From Ciona savignyi (taxonomy: Eukaryota; Chordata; Ascidiacea; Phlebobranchia; Cionidae), in assembly GCA_000149265.1 (NCBI GenBank), contig CH001404.1, forward strand, positions 113,796 to 177,795: 64,000 bases of DNA, in the 5' to 3' direction. A program made the position numbers and the translations under genes. Numbering within the stretch: the stretch's first letter is position 1; every line of letters starts with the position of its first letter. Positions 52,601 to 61,670 of this stretch are shown here, one piece after another. The notes below the pieces were generated by a model, which ran no database searches, was not told where the DNA came from, and was given only the letters and a program-made list of their open reading frames with translations.

Positions 52601-55600
52601 TGGAAGGTTTGTCCAGTGTCTATTACAGTGTTTTTTCCATGTCAACAGTGCTTGTACATGTAAAAGTGATGAATATTTGAACTGTTTATTATAACAATTC
52701 AGTATGTTTTTAGGAAGTAGAACCTAATGTCTCATCGTTCTGTTACTGTTTGCATGGCTCAGTTGGTTAGTGCATTGCTCATCAACGGAATGTTGTGATT
52801 AAAAAGGGCTGCTGACTTGGTCAGTTATTTAATTAGCTATTTAGATTGCCCATTTAATAACTTTTCTTAGTTTGTAAATTAGGGCTGCGAAAAATTAACG
52901 GTTAACCACGGTTAACCGTTTTTATGGTTAACCGTCACGTCAAATTTTAACCGTTTAACCGTTTTTTAACGTTACTTTACCGCCCACATTTAATTGGGCG
53001 TAATTGCGTTTTAATTATCTTCAAATATACATAACTCCATTCACACGTTGATTGTTTCATTATTACGTAATTTAAGCAACCATTCACACGTGGATTGTTT
53101 GATTGTCAACGTAATATACGCACCATTCACACGTCGATTGTTTGATTGTCAACGTAATATAAGCAACCATTCAGACGCTGATTGTTTGATTTTTAACTCA
53201 ATATTACGCATTACAATCAAAGTTATACTATGTGTCTTAAGGTGACGTTTAAAAACTATAAAGTAACACATAAATAAGACCCGATAATGCCGGTAATCAT
53301 GCGCGTTATTTCTTTGCTGCCCTTTACGGCTGCCTGAACTTTTTTTGCCAAAAACGGTGCCGATTTGATGGTAGTTTAAAGAAAATCGGTTAACGGTTAA
53401 CCGATTATTTTTACATCAGTTAACCGTTTTTTAAATTAACCGTTAATTCGCAGCTCTATTGTAAATCTTATTTACAGATATAAAACATAAATATCATACG
53501 TCCTAACATCAGAAAACTTAAGTACAATGTAACTTTCTCAATCTATTATGATGTGTTGCATCTGGGATGTTGGCAATATTTGTAACCCTTTTAAAAGTAA
53601 AAAAATTCCAATGTCCTATTACATATTTAGATTGCATGTTTTACCCTGTTGTCCATCTGGAGTTAATTTGGAAATTAAGAAAACAAAACACAAGAAGCTG
53701 GGCAAGTAAGTAGAATATTTATTGTATAGAATAAGATAACTGTAGTGGAGTTGGTTGCCATTCGAACCTACACTCGGTATTCTCAAATTATACAGNNNNN
53801 NNNNNNNNNNNNNNNNNNNNNNNNNNNNNNNNNNNNNNNNNNNNNNNNNNNNNNNNNNNNNNNNNNNNNNNNNNNNNNNNNNNNNNNNNNNNNNNTGATA
53901 ACATCGTTCAAATAATCGTTCTCATCCTGAGTAAGATTTTGATACATCTTTGTTCAGTGATAATTTTTACTACTTAAGGACAACATGTCAACGTCTCAAA
54001 GGATTGTCGTCCTGACACAGCACTTAAAAGAAGGCGTTCAAAAAATTATTCTTCCTATCGCCTCCAATGCAAACTGATCTCACAAAAAGGACTGTCACTC
54101 ACATTCCTGCCACAGGAAGTCTTAAGATTTTTTTTACAATTAAAAATAATAGGTTCTGGAACCTAAACTTAGAGCCCTCCAAAATTTGTGTTGGTACCCC
54201 TCTGTACATCAGAAATTTTTCCCAACAAAACAGCTAGAAAATGCACAATCCACAGTCCATACCTTTATTTCACGTAGCACTGCTCAAAGAAACCTTAATA
54301 CCAGAATAACATTAAGCTATTTGCAGTTATTGTGCCTTTAAACCTGTAAAGAAAGAGAAACCAACAGAGGAAATCAATGATAAAAATACTGAAGTCCAAT
54401 TTGGTGTTGTGACACAGAAAAAGTATGAACCACCTGAGGTTTCAATACTGTACGGCACCAATGCAGCAACATTACCACTGTTTAAAGAAATTGGTCTTTC
54501 TAAGGTACCAGTACTAATTGATTGTGTGTTGTAAGTGGTGAAGGTGCACTTTTTAATTTGCTTTGTTTGTGCTTTTCCAAAGATATCTTGGTAGTGACAG
54601 CGAGTATAAGAGAACACTAAGTGTGACATTCGCGTACTTTTAGAAAAATTTATTAATTTGCAGTAATAATAGGATTATAATATAGTAGTATTACCTGTTT
54701 TGTGTACTGACATTGCTTTAGTTAAACCTTAACCCATTAATCATGTGTTCCAACAAATTAAGCTGCCTTTGCTAAAGATTTTATTGAACTAGCAAGCTAC
54801 TGTTTTTAATCCAACTACCGACTGGGTGTTTATCCAACATACTCCCAATTATCTATACCAGCGTGGTCCAACTACTTATTACTTAAGAGCCATTTAACAA
54901 AAACATGACAGCTTGCGGGCCACTTCCAACTTAATGATTATAAGAACAACAGCCTTAACCATTTTGCCATCACCACACTCCTCTGACTATTTTACTGCAA
55001 GCATTGCTACATCAGCATACAGCCCTACACATACTGTGAACTAATAATTCCCTGACAAGACGCCATCATTCAATAAACATTTATGTTACATAACAATAAA
55101 TTTTTACAGTCCTAATAAATTTTACAAAGATTTGGAAGCTTGATTTACAAGAATCTTGCGACTATTAAAAGATGCTATACTTGTTTTTAATAAAATTACT
55201 GACTGTAACAAACACAAATTAAATGAGTACTGTAAAAGGGCAGCATGCGGCTAGCGGGCCTATAGTTGGACCACGCTGATCTATACCATACAGACATTTT
55301 TTAAAACTATATCCAATACGTCACTTGAATGAAAATGATGCTGAAAGGATGCTTGTTCTAATAACTTTTAAGCTTGGTTAACTTTTAAGTGGCTAAACCA
55401 ATTCAGCATTTAAGCTTTTTGCTCTACTTTTAACACAATAATTTTTAAACTAGGGTAGTGTGTTGGCACCCATAGATGTAAGGAAATTAGTGACAGAGTA
55501 TGTGAACAAAAATGATCTTTCTAATGGACGATATGTCACGCTGGATCCCACCTTACATCACATATTATATACGAAACAGAATAATCATGTAACTCAAGAA

Positions 55601-57382
55601 ACCTGGGAAAATGTCTTCAAAATGTACGTAAGTAGTTAAGCAAGCATGTGTAAGTACCTTAGTGAATTTTAATTATGTGAAGATTTATTTTTGTTGCTGA
55701 CGCAAAGCAAACTGGTTAGAATAAATGTTAGAAAGGAAAATGAAATTTAAATAACATAACACAAATACACAGTTAATAGGCAATAAATATTGCTTGCTTG
55801 TGTATTAATATTTTGTGTCGATACTAACCCAACATGTTTGATTACATTCTCGAAATGTCACAAGTAAACTCCTAAGTTTAGATATTCTAAATACCAAACT
55901 AAGTTGGAAAAGTCTATGATTTTAAACGAATTGAGAGTTGCGACTTACATTGTATGTATTAGATATATATTCTGATAATATACCGAAACATGATTTCTTA
56001 AGATTTAAAGATATTATCAATATTAACTTTTGAACAAGATCTAACTGCTCTTCATCCCATTGGAATTTCCTTTGGCCTCAAATTTTTAGCCCTGCACCAG
56101 ATTATCCACTACCCAGATGTTTCACGGGACATCTTGCCTATTCTTATTGTATACAAATGCTCATTATTCTATTATATGTGTGGTTCCATAGGATTTGTCA
56201 TACAGGATAGAAGACATACGGGATCAAACTCATACAAATACATACTTGATACCATGCGATTGGATCTATAACTAGTCTTTTAAACATGAATATACTTGAT
56301 TTAACGTTGGATTTTAGTTCAGTTTTAGTTTAAACAATGTTTTTTTATTTAAATAAGATGAATCTGTTTAGAAACTTTTTGTTCAACCTCCCCCGATGAC
56401 ATTTGGTTTTCCTTTAAAGGTTAACATCGAAAATGCAAGTTTACCACCAACTGAAGTTCAAGGAAATGCCACCGATTGTAAACAAAGGACCTCCACCTTG
56501 TGTTATAATCACAACACAAAAGAGAACTGGAAACAAGAAGGTTTATTGAACATTATGAAAATTGAATTTGGAAAAATGCCTAAATGAAATCATATCGATT
56601 TGCTAACCACAGCTGTCATAGTTAAGTGATGAATGTATAATGGACAAGGGGTTTTAAATAATACTTATGATTATAACAAAGGTTGACAACCTTTATCATC
56701 AGGTTACTGATTAAAATTCTAACATATGATTTTCAAGCTCAAGAAATACTTATTTCGAGATTTTATCCATAAATTGTCGAAAACTTAGTGGTGTTTCTAG
56801 ACGAACAGCTATGTTACCAGTAAATCTAACGAAATGAAAAAGTGTAAAGATATTTTTGCAGGTTACTTTGGTCAAGAATCTTGAAAGCTTTTTAATTGAC
56901 CCAAATGAGTTTATGGATGTGATAAGAAAGACCGCACAAGCAAGTACATCAATCAGTCTTCTACCAAGCTCCAAACCCACCCAACCTTTTTACCAAGTAT
57001 TTATTATTATTGGATATTTAGCGTAGTGTTTAATAGATTTTTTTTCGGAAGATCCATTATTGTTATGTGAGTTTTACTGGGAATGTGTTCTGGTCCAGCA
57101 TTATTAATGTGCTGTGTCGAATTAGTTGTGATAAACAAACGAAAGGACTAAACTATCCGAATTGTCTGTATAGCATTTGCGGTGTTGTTAAGAATGATTC
57201 GTTTTTTGACTGCAGCTTTCCAACAGCCTTGAATTTTTAAACTATTTTAATTTTAGGTATTGGTCCAGGGAAACCAAGTCCACTGTGTTGAATCAATTCT
57301 TACAGGAGGTTTGTATCAACTGCCTCGCAAGTATTTAAAAGGCCTAGAAAATGCACCCAAACCGAAAGGAAAACGGAAATAA
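49614..57382 (+). CDS. EIF2D: translation initiation factor eIF2D (ligatin), one exon lost in assembly gap
   Basis: eIF2D delivers or removes tRNA at the 40S P site in non-canonical initiation and post-termination recycling. Exons: 49614-49786, 49859-50019, 50391-50543, 51231-51672, 53631-53705, [gap], 54327-54504, 55454-55623, 56420-56540, 56862-56996, 57257-57382. Order of domains: N-terminal domain (MFQKPFRTKSNT start, as in the family), PUA (LMLPGVVFHP, GEVVAINTLGNYSALAVGVA), an acidic linker (about residues 185-275), winged helix from MDELLHVSFMTA with LPCCPSGVNLEIKK, SWIB/MDM2-like (GSVLAPIDVRKLVTEYVNK) and SUI1 (NKGPPPCVIITTQKRTGNKK, VTLVKNLESFLIDP, VLVQGNQVH). The exon 4 donor is GC (51673). 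Exons 53705 and 54327 join in phase 2, but about 35 residues expected in orthologues are absent; that exon probably lies at the 53796-53895 N run. Confidence 0.95.
51726..52243. mobile_element. non-autonomous hAT-like element in eIF2D intron
   Basis: Ends CAGCGGTTCTCAAAC and GTTTGAGAACCGCTG are perfect inverted repeats, with 8-bp duplications CTGTAAAC (51718-51725, 52244-52251). Sub-ends repeat the ACGGTCCCC/GGGGTCCGT motif. It lies 53 bp after the GC donor. Confidence 0.92.
52740..52800 (+). repeat. tRNA-like fragment
   Basis: GCATGGCTCAGTTGGTTAGTGCATTGCTCATCAACGG resembles the 5' half of a tRNA (A box TGGCTCAGTTGGTTAGTGC, then an anticodon-stem-like segment). A GGTTCGA B box is missing downstream, so this is a fragment or SINE head. 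Confidence 0.4.
52880..53458. mobile_element. non-autonomous hAT-like element with internal tandem repeats
   Basis: Ends TAGGGCTGCGAA and TTCGCAGCTCTA, 8-bp duplications TTGTAAAT (52872-52879 and 53459-53466). Subterminal GGTTAACCG palindromic clusters occur at both ends. The centre (about 53037-53215) carries four units of roughly 40-50 bp around CATTCACACGT.GATTGTTTG. Confidence 0.9.
53796..53895. other. assembly gap, 100 N
   Basis: A run of 100 N, probably a placeholder of unknown true length. It sits exactly where an eIF2D exon of length divisible by three (incoming and outgoing phase 2) is expected. Confidence 0.98.
54859..55278. mobile_element. non-autonomous hAT-like element in eIF2D intron
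   Basis: Ends CAGCGTGGTCCAACTA and TAGTTGGACCACGCTG are perfect inverted repeats flanked by ATCTATAC (54851-54858, 55279-55286). Sub-ends GCGGGCCAC / GCGGGCC recall hAT families with GCNGGCC motifs. Non-coding. Confidence 0.92.
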
Positions 57383-57383
57383 A
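57378..57383 (+). terminator. poly(A) signal AATAAA overlapping the eIF2D stop
   Basis: GGAAATAAAT holds the TAA stop (57380-57382). Another AATAAA lies at 57407-57412, which would give a more usual but still very short 3' UTR. Confidence 0.5.
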
Positions 57384-60300
57384 TATCACTGCTTAATTGT
57401 TTTAGAAATAAAACCTTAAATAGATTTGTGTTTTTTGCTTCTAAGTATGATAGATAACTAACTGATAACACCACTGACTGTAAACCAAATTTTGAAAAAA
57501 ATGTTTGGTTTAGTAATAGCGATCTCAAACGAAAACTGAAACATGGATCGATCGAACCAGTAGCTCGTCATTCAGTTAAGTACTTGCCTTTGGTGCACAT
57601 GGAGTTATATTTGTATTTTTAAGTTGAACAAAACGTACAATGTATCCAAAGTCACCAGAGCTAAGTAATTTAAATTTTAATTAGAAAATTTTATTCGTGG
57701 TGAATTTATTCAGAAGTTTGATAACTTTATGCAGGAATATACTGCTTTCACAGAACATAGATTCAAAGTTGGATAGGTAACATAAGGATCAAATGATAAA
57801 TACAGCATGTTGTCAAAATGGGTTTCACAAATAGTGGAGGTTCACAATTCCAGTTTATTTTATTATGAGTGTAACTTCCCGACGAGTCGCACTTGTTTAG
57901 AGAGAAGTTGCAGTATGTTTGTCCGGCTCGTTGGTCTAGGTCCAGCGGTTCGTCGCCTTTCCATCGAAGTGCGTCGCCTTTCAATCGAAAGGTTGCAGGT
58001 GCGAAACTGGTCGCTAGCTAGTCGGTTGTGTCCTTGGGCAGGGCATACAACGGACATTGCCTGAACCCAGAGGATTAATGGTTTCTAATAAATTGTGCAT
58101 CCAACAACATGCAATAGCTCCGGTAACCCGACGGTGGGCACTAGGTAATCTAACGATTGCCCGGGTGTTAACCCCGTTTGTTTTCCCATTCACGGGGAAA
58201 ACATGAATATCCCATCATTTCGTAGGCTTCCTTTCAGAGTTTTGAAATAATGCGTCATTATCCAAAACTTTGTGATTTTATTCCAAAAAAATACAGGAAT
58301 TATGGCGGAAATATATGACGGTTTTCCAAGCAAAAATATATGTACAATTAAATGATCACAAATTTGCCCAATTTAAGAACTGAAAATAATATTTACGAAA
58401 TTGTGACTGAACAGGAGCCAAATACCTGATTTGCTTCTCAACATCCCAGATAATTACAAAAACTTACAAACTAAACCTATCAAATTGGCCGATTAACTCG
58501 CATATGAGCATGCTGAAAAACAAGCGTTTTGTGCTGAAATATTGGGGAAATGGGAATACAATAGAGGATGCTATTGGCATATGCATCTATATAAAATATA
58601 TGCAATAACGGCGACGATAAATAAAACAAAATATAATTTTACAATTTCCTTTTACATTTTAGCAATTTTTTAATGTAGTCTAAGCTTTAGGACAGCCATA
58701 TGGGATATTCATATTTTTTACTCGTGAATGGGATAACACAAGCTGCTTTGTCACACAGTTTATCGTCAGATTTCGTCGCGAATGAAGTAATATGTAGGCC
58801 TAATGGATGAGAAGTACTGAACTTTGGGCCTTACAGCTGGTTGGTAGGCTATTCAGTATTTTTTGCTCTTAATTTGTTTGTTAAGCTATATTTCGGAAAT
58901 GGATTTAACAAATAACCATAAATTAAAAAAACTGAACTCATTGGATTTATGGGTTCTACATAACTTAAAATAATGTATTAATCATACAAACACACTACAA
59001 TAGCTCTGGTAACCCGACGGTGGGCGCGAGGTTGTCGTACCGACATAATTGGCCGCTGACGAGGGCGATATCAAAATTCCAAGGAACAAAGAAAAATTGT
59101 ACCGACCGCAAAAATCATCTATTGTGCGTGTTTTATATATTCTGCCCCGAATTTTTCCTTCTTGCCAAATCACATATAAAAGACCTCAATTCATCAGAGA
59201 GACACACAGACATAGAGATCTAGGCTTACAGTACTTTGTTTACAAATCCACAGTCTGTATAGCCTAGGCTCTTGTGGCCTCCAGGGCGGGTATACGCTTA
59301 ACGTACCCTACAGTCCGTCCCCATTTATAAAACTACGTAGCCGGTTATGCTTATGCATTATTTTACTTTTACCGTCGCGCTTATCGGAGTCAAATATTAA
59401 TAATAAAGCTAAAACCGCTGCTCGTCATCTTTGTAAAGTCTAATCAGTATAAATTCAATAAGCAGCCGCTACAAGATGATCGGACGATTGTGTTAACGCC
59501 CCATGCGTTTTCCCATTCACGGGACATATCATATGATTATCCTATCCTATGTAGCCTATATAATAAGCCAACAAATATATGGAAGTAAAATAACCCAATT
59601 TACCCGGTAAACTTTTTTAAAATACGAATTTTAGACATGAATGCAGATTTCCTAAACCGAGAAATTGTGGTCAACTTCCATGCTAACCTACCTAGAAATA
59701 TGTTTGGTCGGTTAGCTAAATCGATAAGAGCATCAGCGGTTATGATGATTTGTTTTTTTATTTCATATATGCCAGGCAAACCAAAAAACGGTTCCTATAA
59801 ATGTAATTAGTAAAAATTGGCAGGAAAAGGAAAGATAATGACACTGTACATCGCAGTTTAATGGTACATTGTGGTATGGTAGGTAATAGAATATTAGTGT
59901 TGTCCCGTTGCTTAGTATAGCTCATGTAACCCGACGGTGAGATAACACCCACTTTACGTTTTAATCCGGCCGTGTGGTATAGCTTTTTATCGTTATTCCA
60001 TTCATTTTTATAAAACATCAATATCCTAACCTGGCCCACAATGAAATCAGCATTTAGCATGCATTTAGCTTATGACCACGAAGGAAAACATAAATCAGAA
60101 AATTTGGATTTTAAAAATACAGAGATGGTATCCAATAATAATTAAAGCTACAGGTCGTACATAAGTTTGATGATCAGTGGCCAATGTTGGATTGCAAAGA
60201 AAATTCCATGAAAACATTAAATATGCCTACGCTGTGTAGACAAATATGCAAATGAGTGTTAATTTAACAGAGAAAGGATAATTTTATCTTAATTTTGTCT

Positions 60301-60891
60301 AAAGATTATTTTTAAAATAAACAAATCAGCGCTTTTGTTGGTTTTATTCAGCAAAGCTTAAAATTAGAAGCGAAGACATCATATAATACCTCACTGCAAC
60401 TTCGTTATGTTACATCCTCATTAAATAAATTAGTAAAACAATAAACTTATAAACACTATTATTATTTTTTTTTGTAAATGCCAGATAAACAGCGTTTACG
60501 CATTAATTGCATTCGAAAGTTTTCCATTTAACAATAATCACAAATCTGTATTCGGACTCGTTAACCTTTATTTCGATATCGTCATCTTTTCGAGATCCTT
60601 GAAGAAAAGGTGCGTGAAGAAAGTATTAAAGCACTTTGCTGACAATAACAACAAAATATATAAGATATAAAAATAGGAAACATGAAAAAGTAAACAAAAT
60701 GCGAGATATGTGCAATTGGGAACGTGTAAAGAAAACAACAACATTGCGTTATGAAAAAGTAAACGAAAGAATGATTTAGCAATGCCCATTTAAATGAATA
60801 CCCTGGATTTCGTGCGTCAAGTGGATGGTGTTACAGGTATTCTGAATGCAGTAGGGTATTGCCAAAGATACGACCCAAAAAGGATCACTCC
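57383..60891. other. convergent intergenic region eIF2D / hedgehog
   Basis: Contains one near-full SINE (57921-58212), SINE tail fragments at about 58976-59035, 59470-59555 and 59917-60030, and AT-rich DNA. Open frames (e.g. 59758-60060 minus, 60568-60789 minus) have no splice support or family resemblance. Confidence 0.6.
57921..58212 (+). mobile_element. tRNA-derived SINE
   Basis: GTCCGGCTCGTTGGTCTAGG head, B box GGTTGCAGGTGCGAAACTGG, then the same body blocks as the copy at 26004 (GTCCTTGGGCAGGG, AACCCAGAGGATTAATGG, CAATAGCTCCGGTAACCCGA, CCCATTCACGGGG). The CGTCGCCTTTC(C/A)ATCGAA block is duplicated in the head (57952-57984). The (TATCC) tail is short. Confidence 0.85.
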
Positions 60892-60897
60892 TTTATT
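60892..60897 (-). terminator. poly(A) signal AATAAA directly after the hedgehog stop
   Basis: The minus strand reads TAGAATAAAGG: AATAAA follows the TAG stop with no spacer. Confidence 0.5.
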
Positions 60898-61670
60898 CTA
60901 TTCTGCCCAGAAAAATGAGCTGGGCAGTATTCTAGAAAAAATACGGTATAACAGTTTCGAATATAATGATATTCCTTGCATCGGTTGAACTGACCTGCTG
61001 CGCGTTTTGTTTCTGGCCACCGTGTTTATTGTATTTGTTTCACCAGAAAACCATAGGCTGAAACGCAGATAATATCGGTATGGGGAAACCACCGCATGTG
61101 CAATGACGTCACTTTCTATGACCGCATAGCAAGAAGCAGCTACTCCGTCAACTAGAATAGTTCCACTCTGTGTTAAAGGAGCGTATGCGCCGCTTGCGCT
61201 TTCAATTGTTCGTATCTTTAAAACACGTGCAGGTCGCACGGTGACGCTAGAGGACAAGGAAAGTTGTTCGGGATCGTGGAGTGCGTAAATGTAATCGCCC
61301 TCACGAACTTTTCCTGCAAAAGCTGCAGTTGGACTTGAATATTCCATCCATGTGGATAGGAAAGTGTCATATAAATCTTGCCCCAGGCGCTTAGTTGTGT
61401 AAATTAAATGGTTCTTTGTTAACACAAGCGAGCGACCATTTTCTGTCGTAATTTCCACCATTTCTCGCTGTGCTTGATGCCCCAAAACTATGTCGCTTTG
61501 TGCGTGCATAAACTGCAGGAATGTGTCTATAACTACTTGGCCTGATTGACCAACAGCAAGCACTTGGTCACCAGGTTGTAGGGAAGATATCGTAACCGGT
61601 CCAGTGCCCGGGATGTACACGGTTGATTCGCCTGGAAAACATCCTCCGTACTTTGCTTCGTCCGATTCGT
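60898..61670 (-). CDS. hh: hedgehog, last exon: Hint autoprocessing and cholesterol-transfer domain
   Basis: The C-terminal part of Hedgehog cleaves the precursor and links cholesterol to the signalling part. The exon begins after an acceptor (AATTTCAG) in phase 1 with DEAKYGGCFPGESTVYIPG, so the Gly-Cys cleavage site is 11-12 codons inside it, and runs to TAG at 60898. Hint features are intact: the catalytic Cys of GCF, LQPGDQVLAV, LTKNH (TxxH), FAGKVREGDYIY, APLTQSGTILVDGVAASCYAVIE with the conserved Cys, and a sterol-recognition-like tail ending SSFFWAE. Counting from the catalytic Cys as 1, alignment to fly Hedgehog is gap-free to position 46. The conserved Asp (fly D303, part of FMD) is replaced there by His (FMH). 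The N-terminal signalling exons were not found up to 64000 and must be farther upstream; a Hint-only protein is the less likely alternative. Confidence 0.92.

Larger units (their letters stand above)
51673..53630 (+). other. GC-AG intron of eIF2D
   Basis: The donor is ACAG|GCAAGA and the acceptor ATATTTAG|ATTGC. Only this junction keeps the winged-helix frame (SFYR/LHVLPCCP). A GT donor six codons earlier (GCCA|GTTCTT) would shift the frame. Two hAT-like elements occupy 1.1 kb of this 1.96-kb intron. Confidence 0.85.

Noticed and set aside
56396-56587. 63-codon frame MTFGFPLKVNIENASLPP... as the eIF2D exon
   Set aside because: The neighbouring frame of the same bases, spliced at 56420-56540, gives the SUI1 segment (MPPIVNKGPPPCVIITT) with correct phases on both sides; the longer frame is a shadow.
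60794-60988. plus-strand open frame MNTLDFVRQVDGVTG...
   Set aside because: Its second half is antisense to the end of the hedgehog Hint exon and it has no support of its own.
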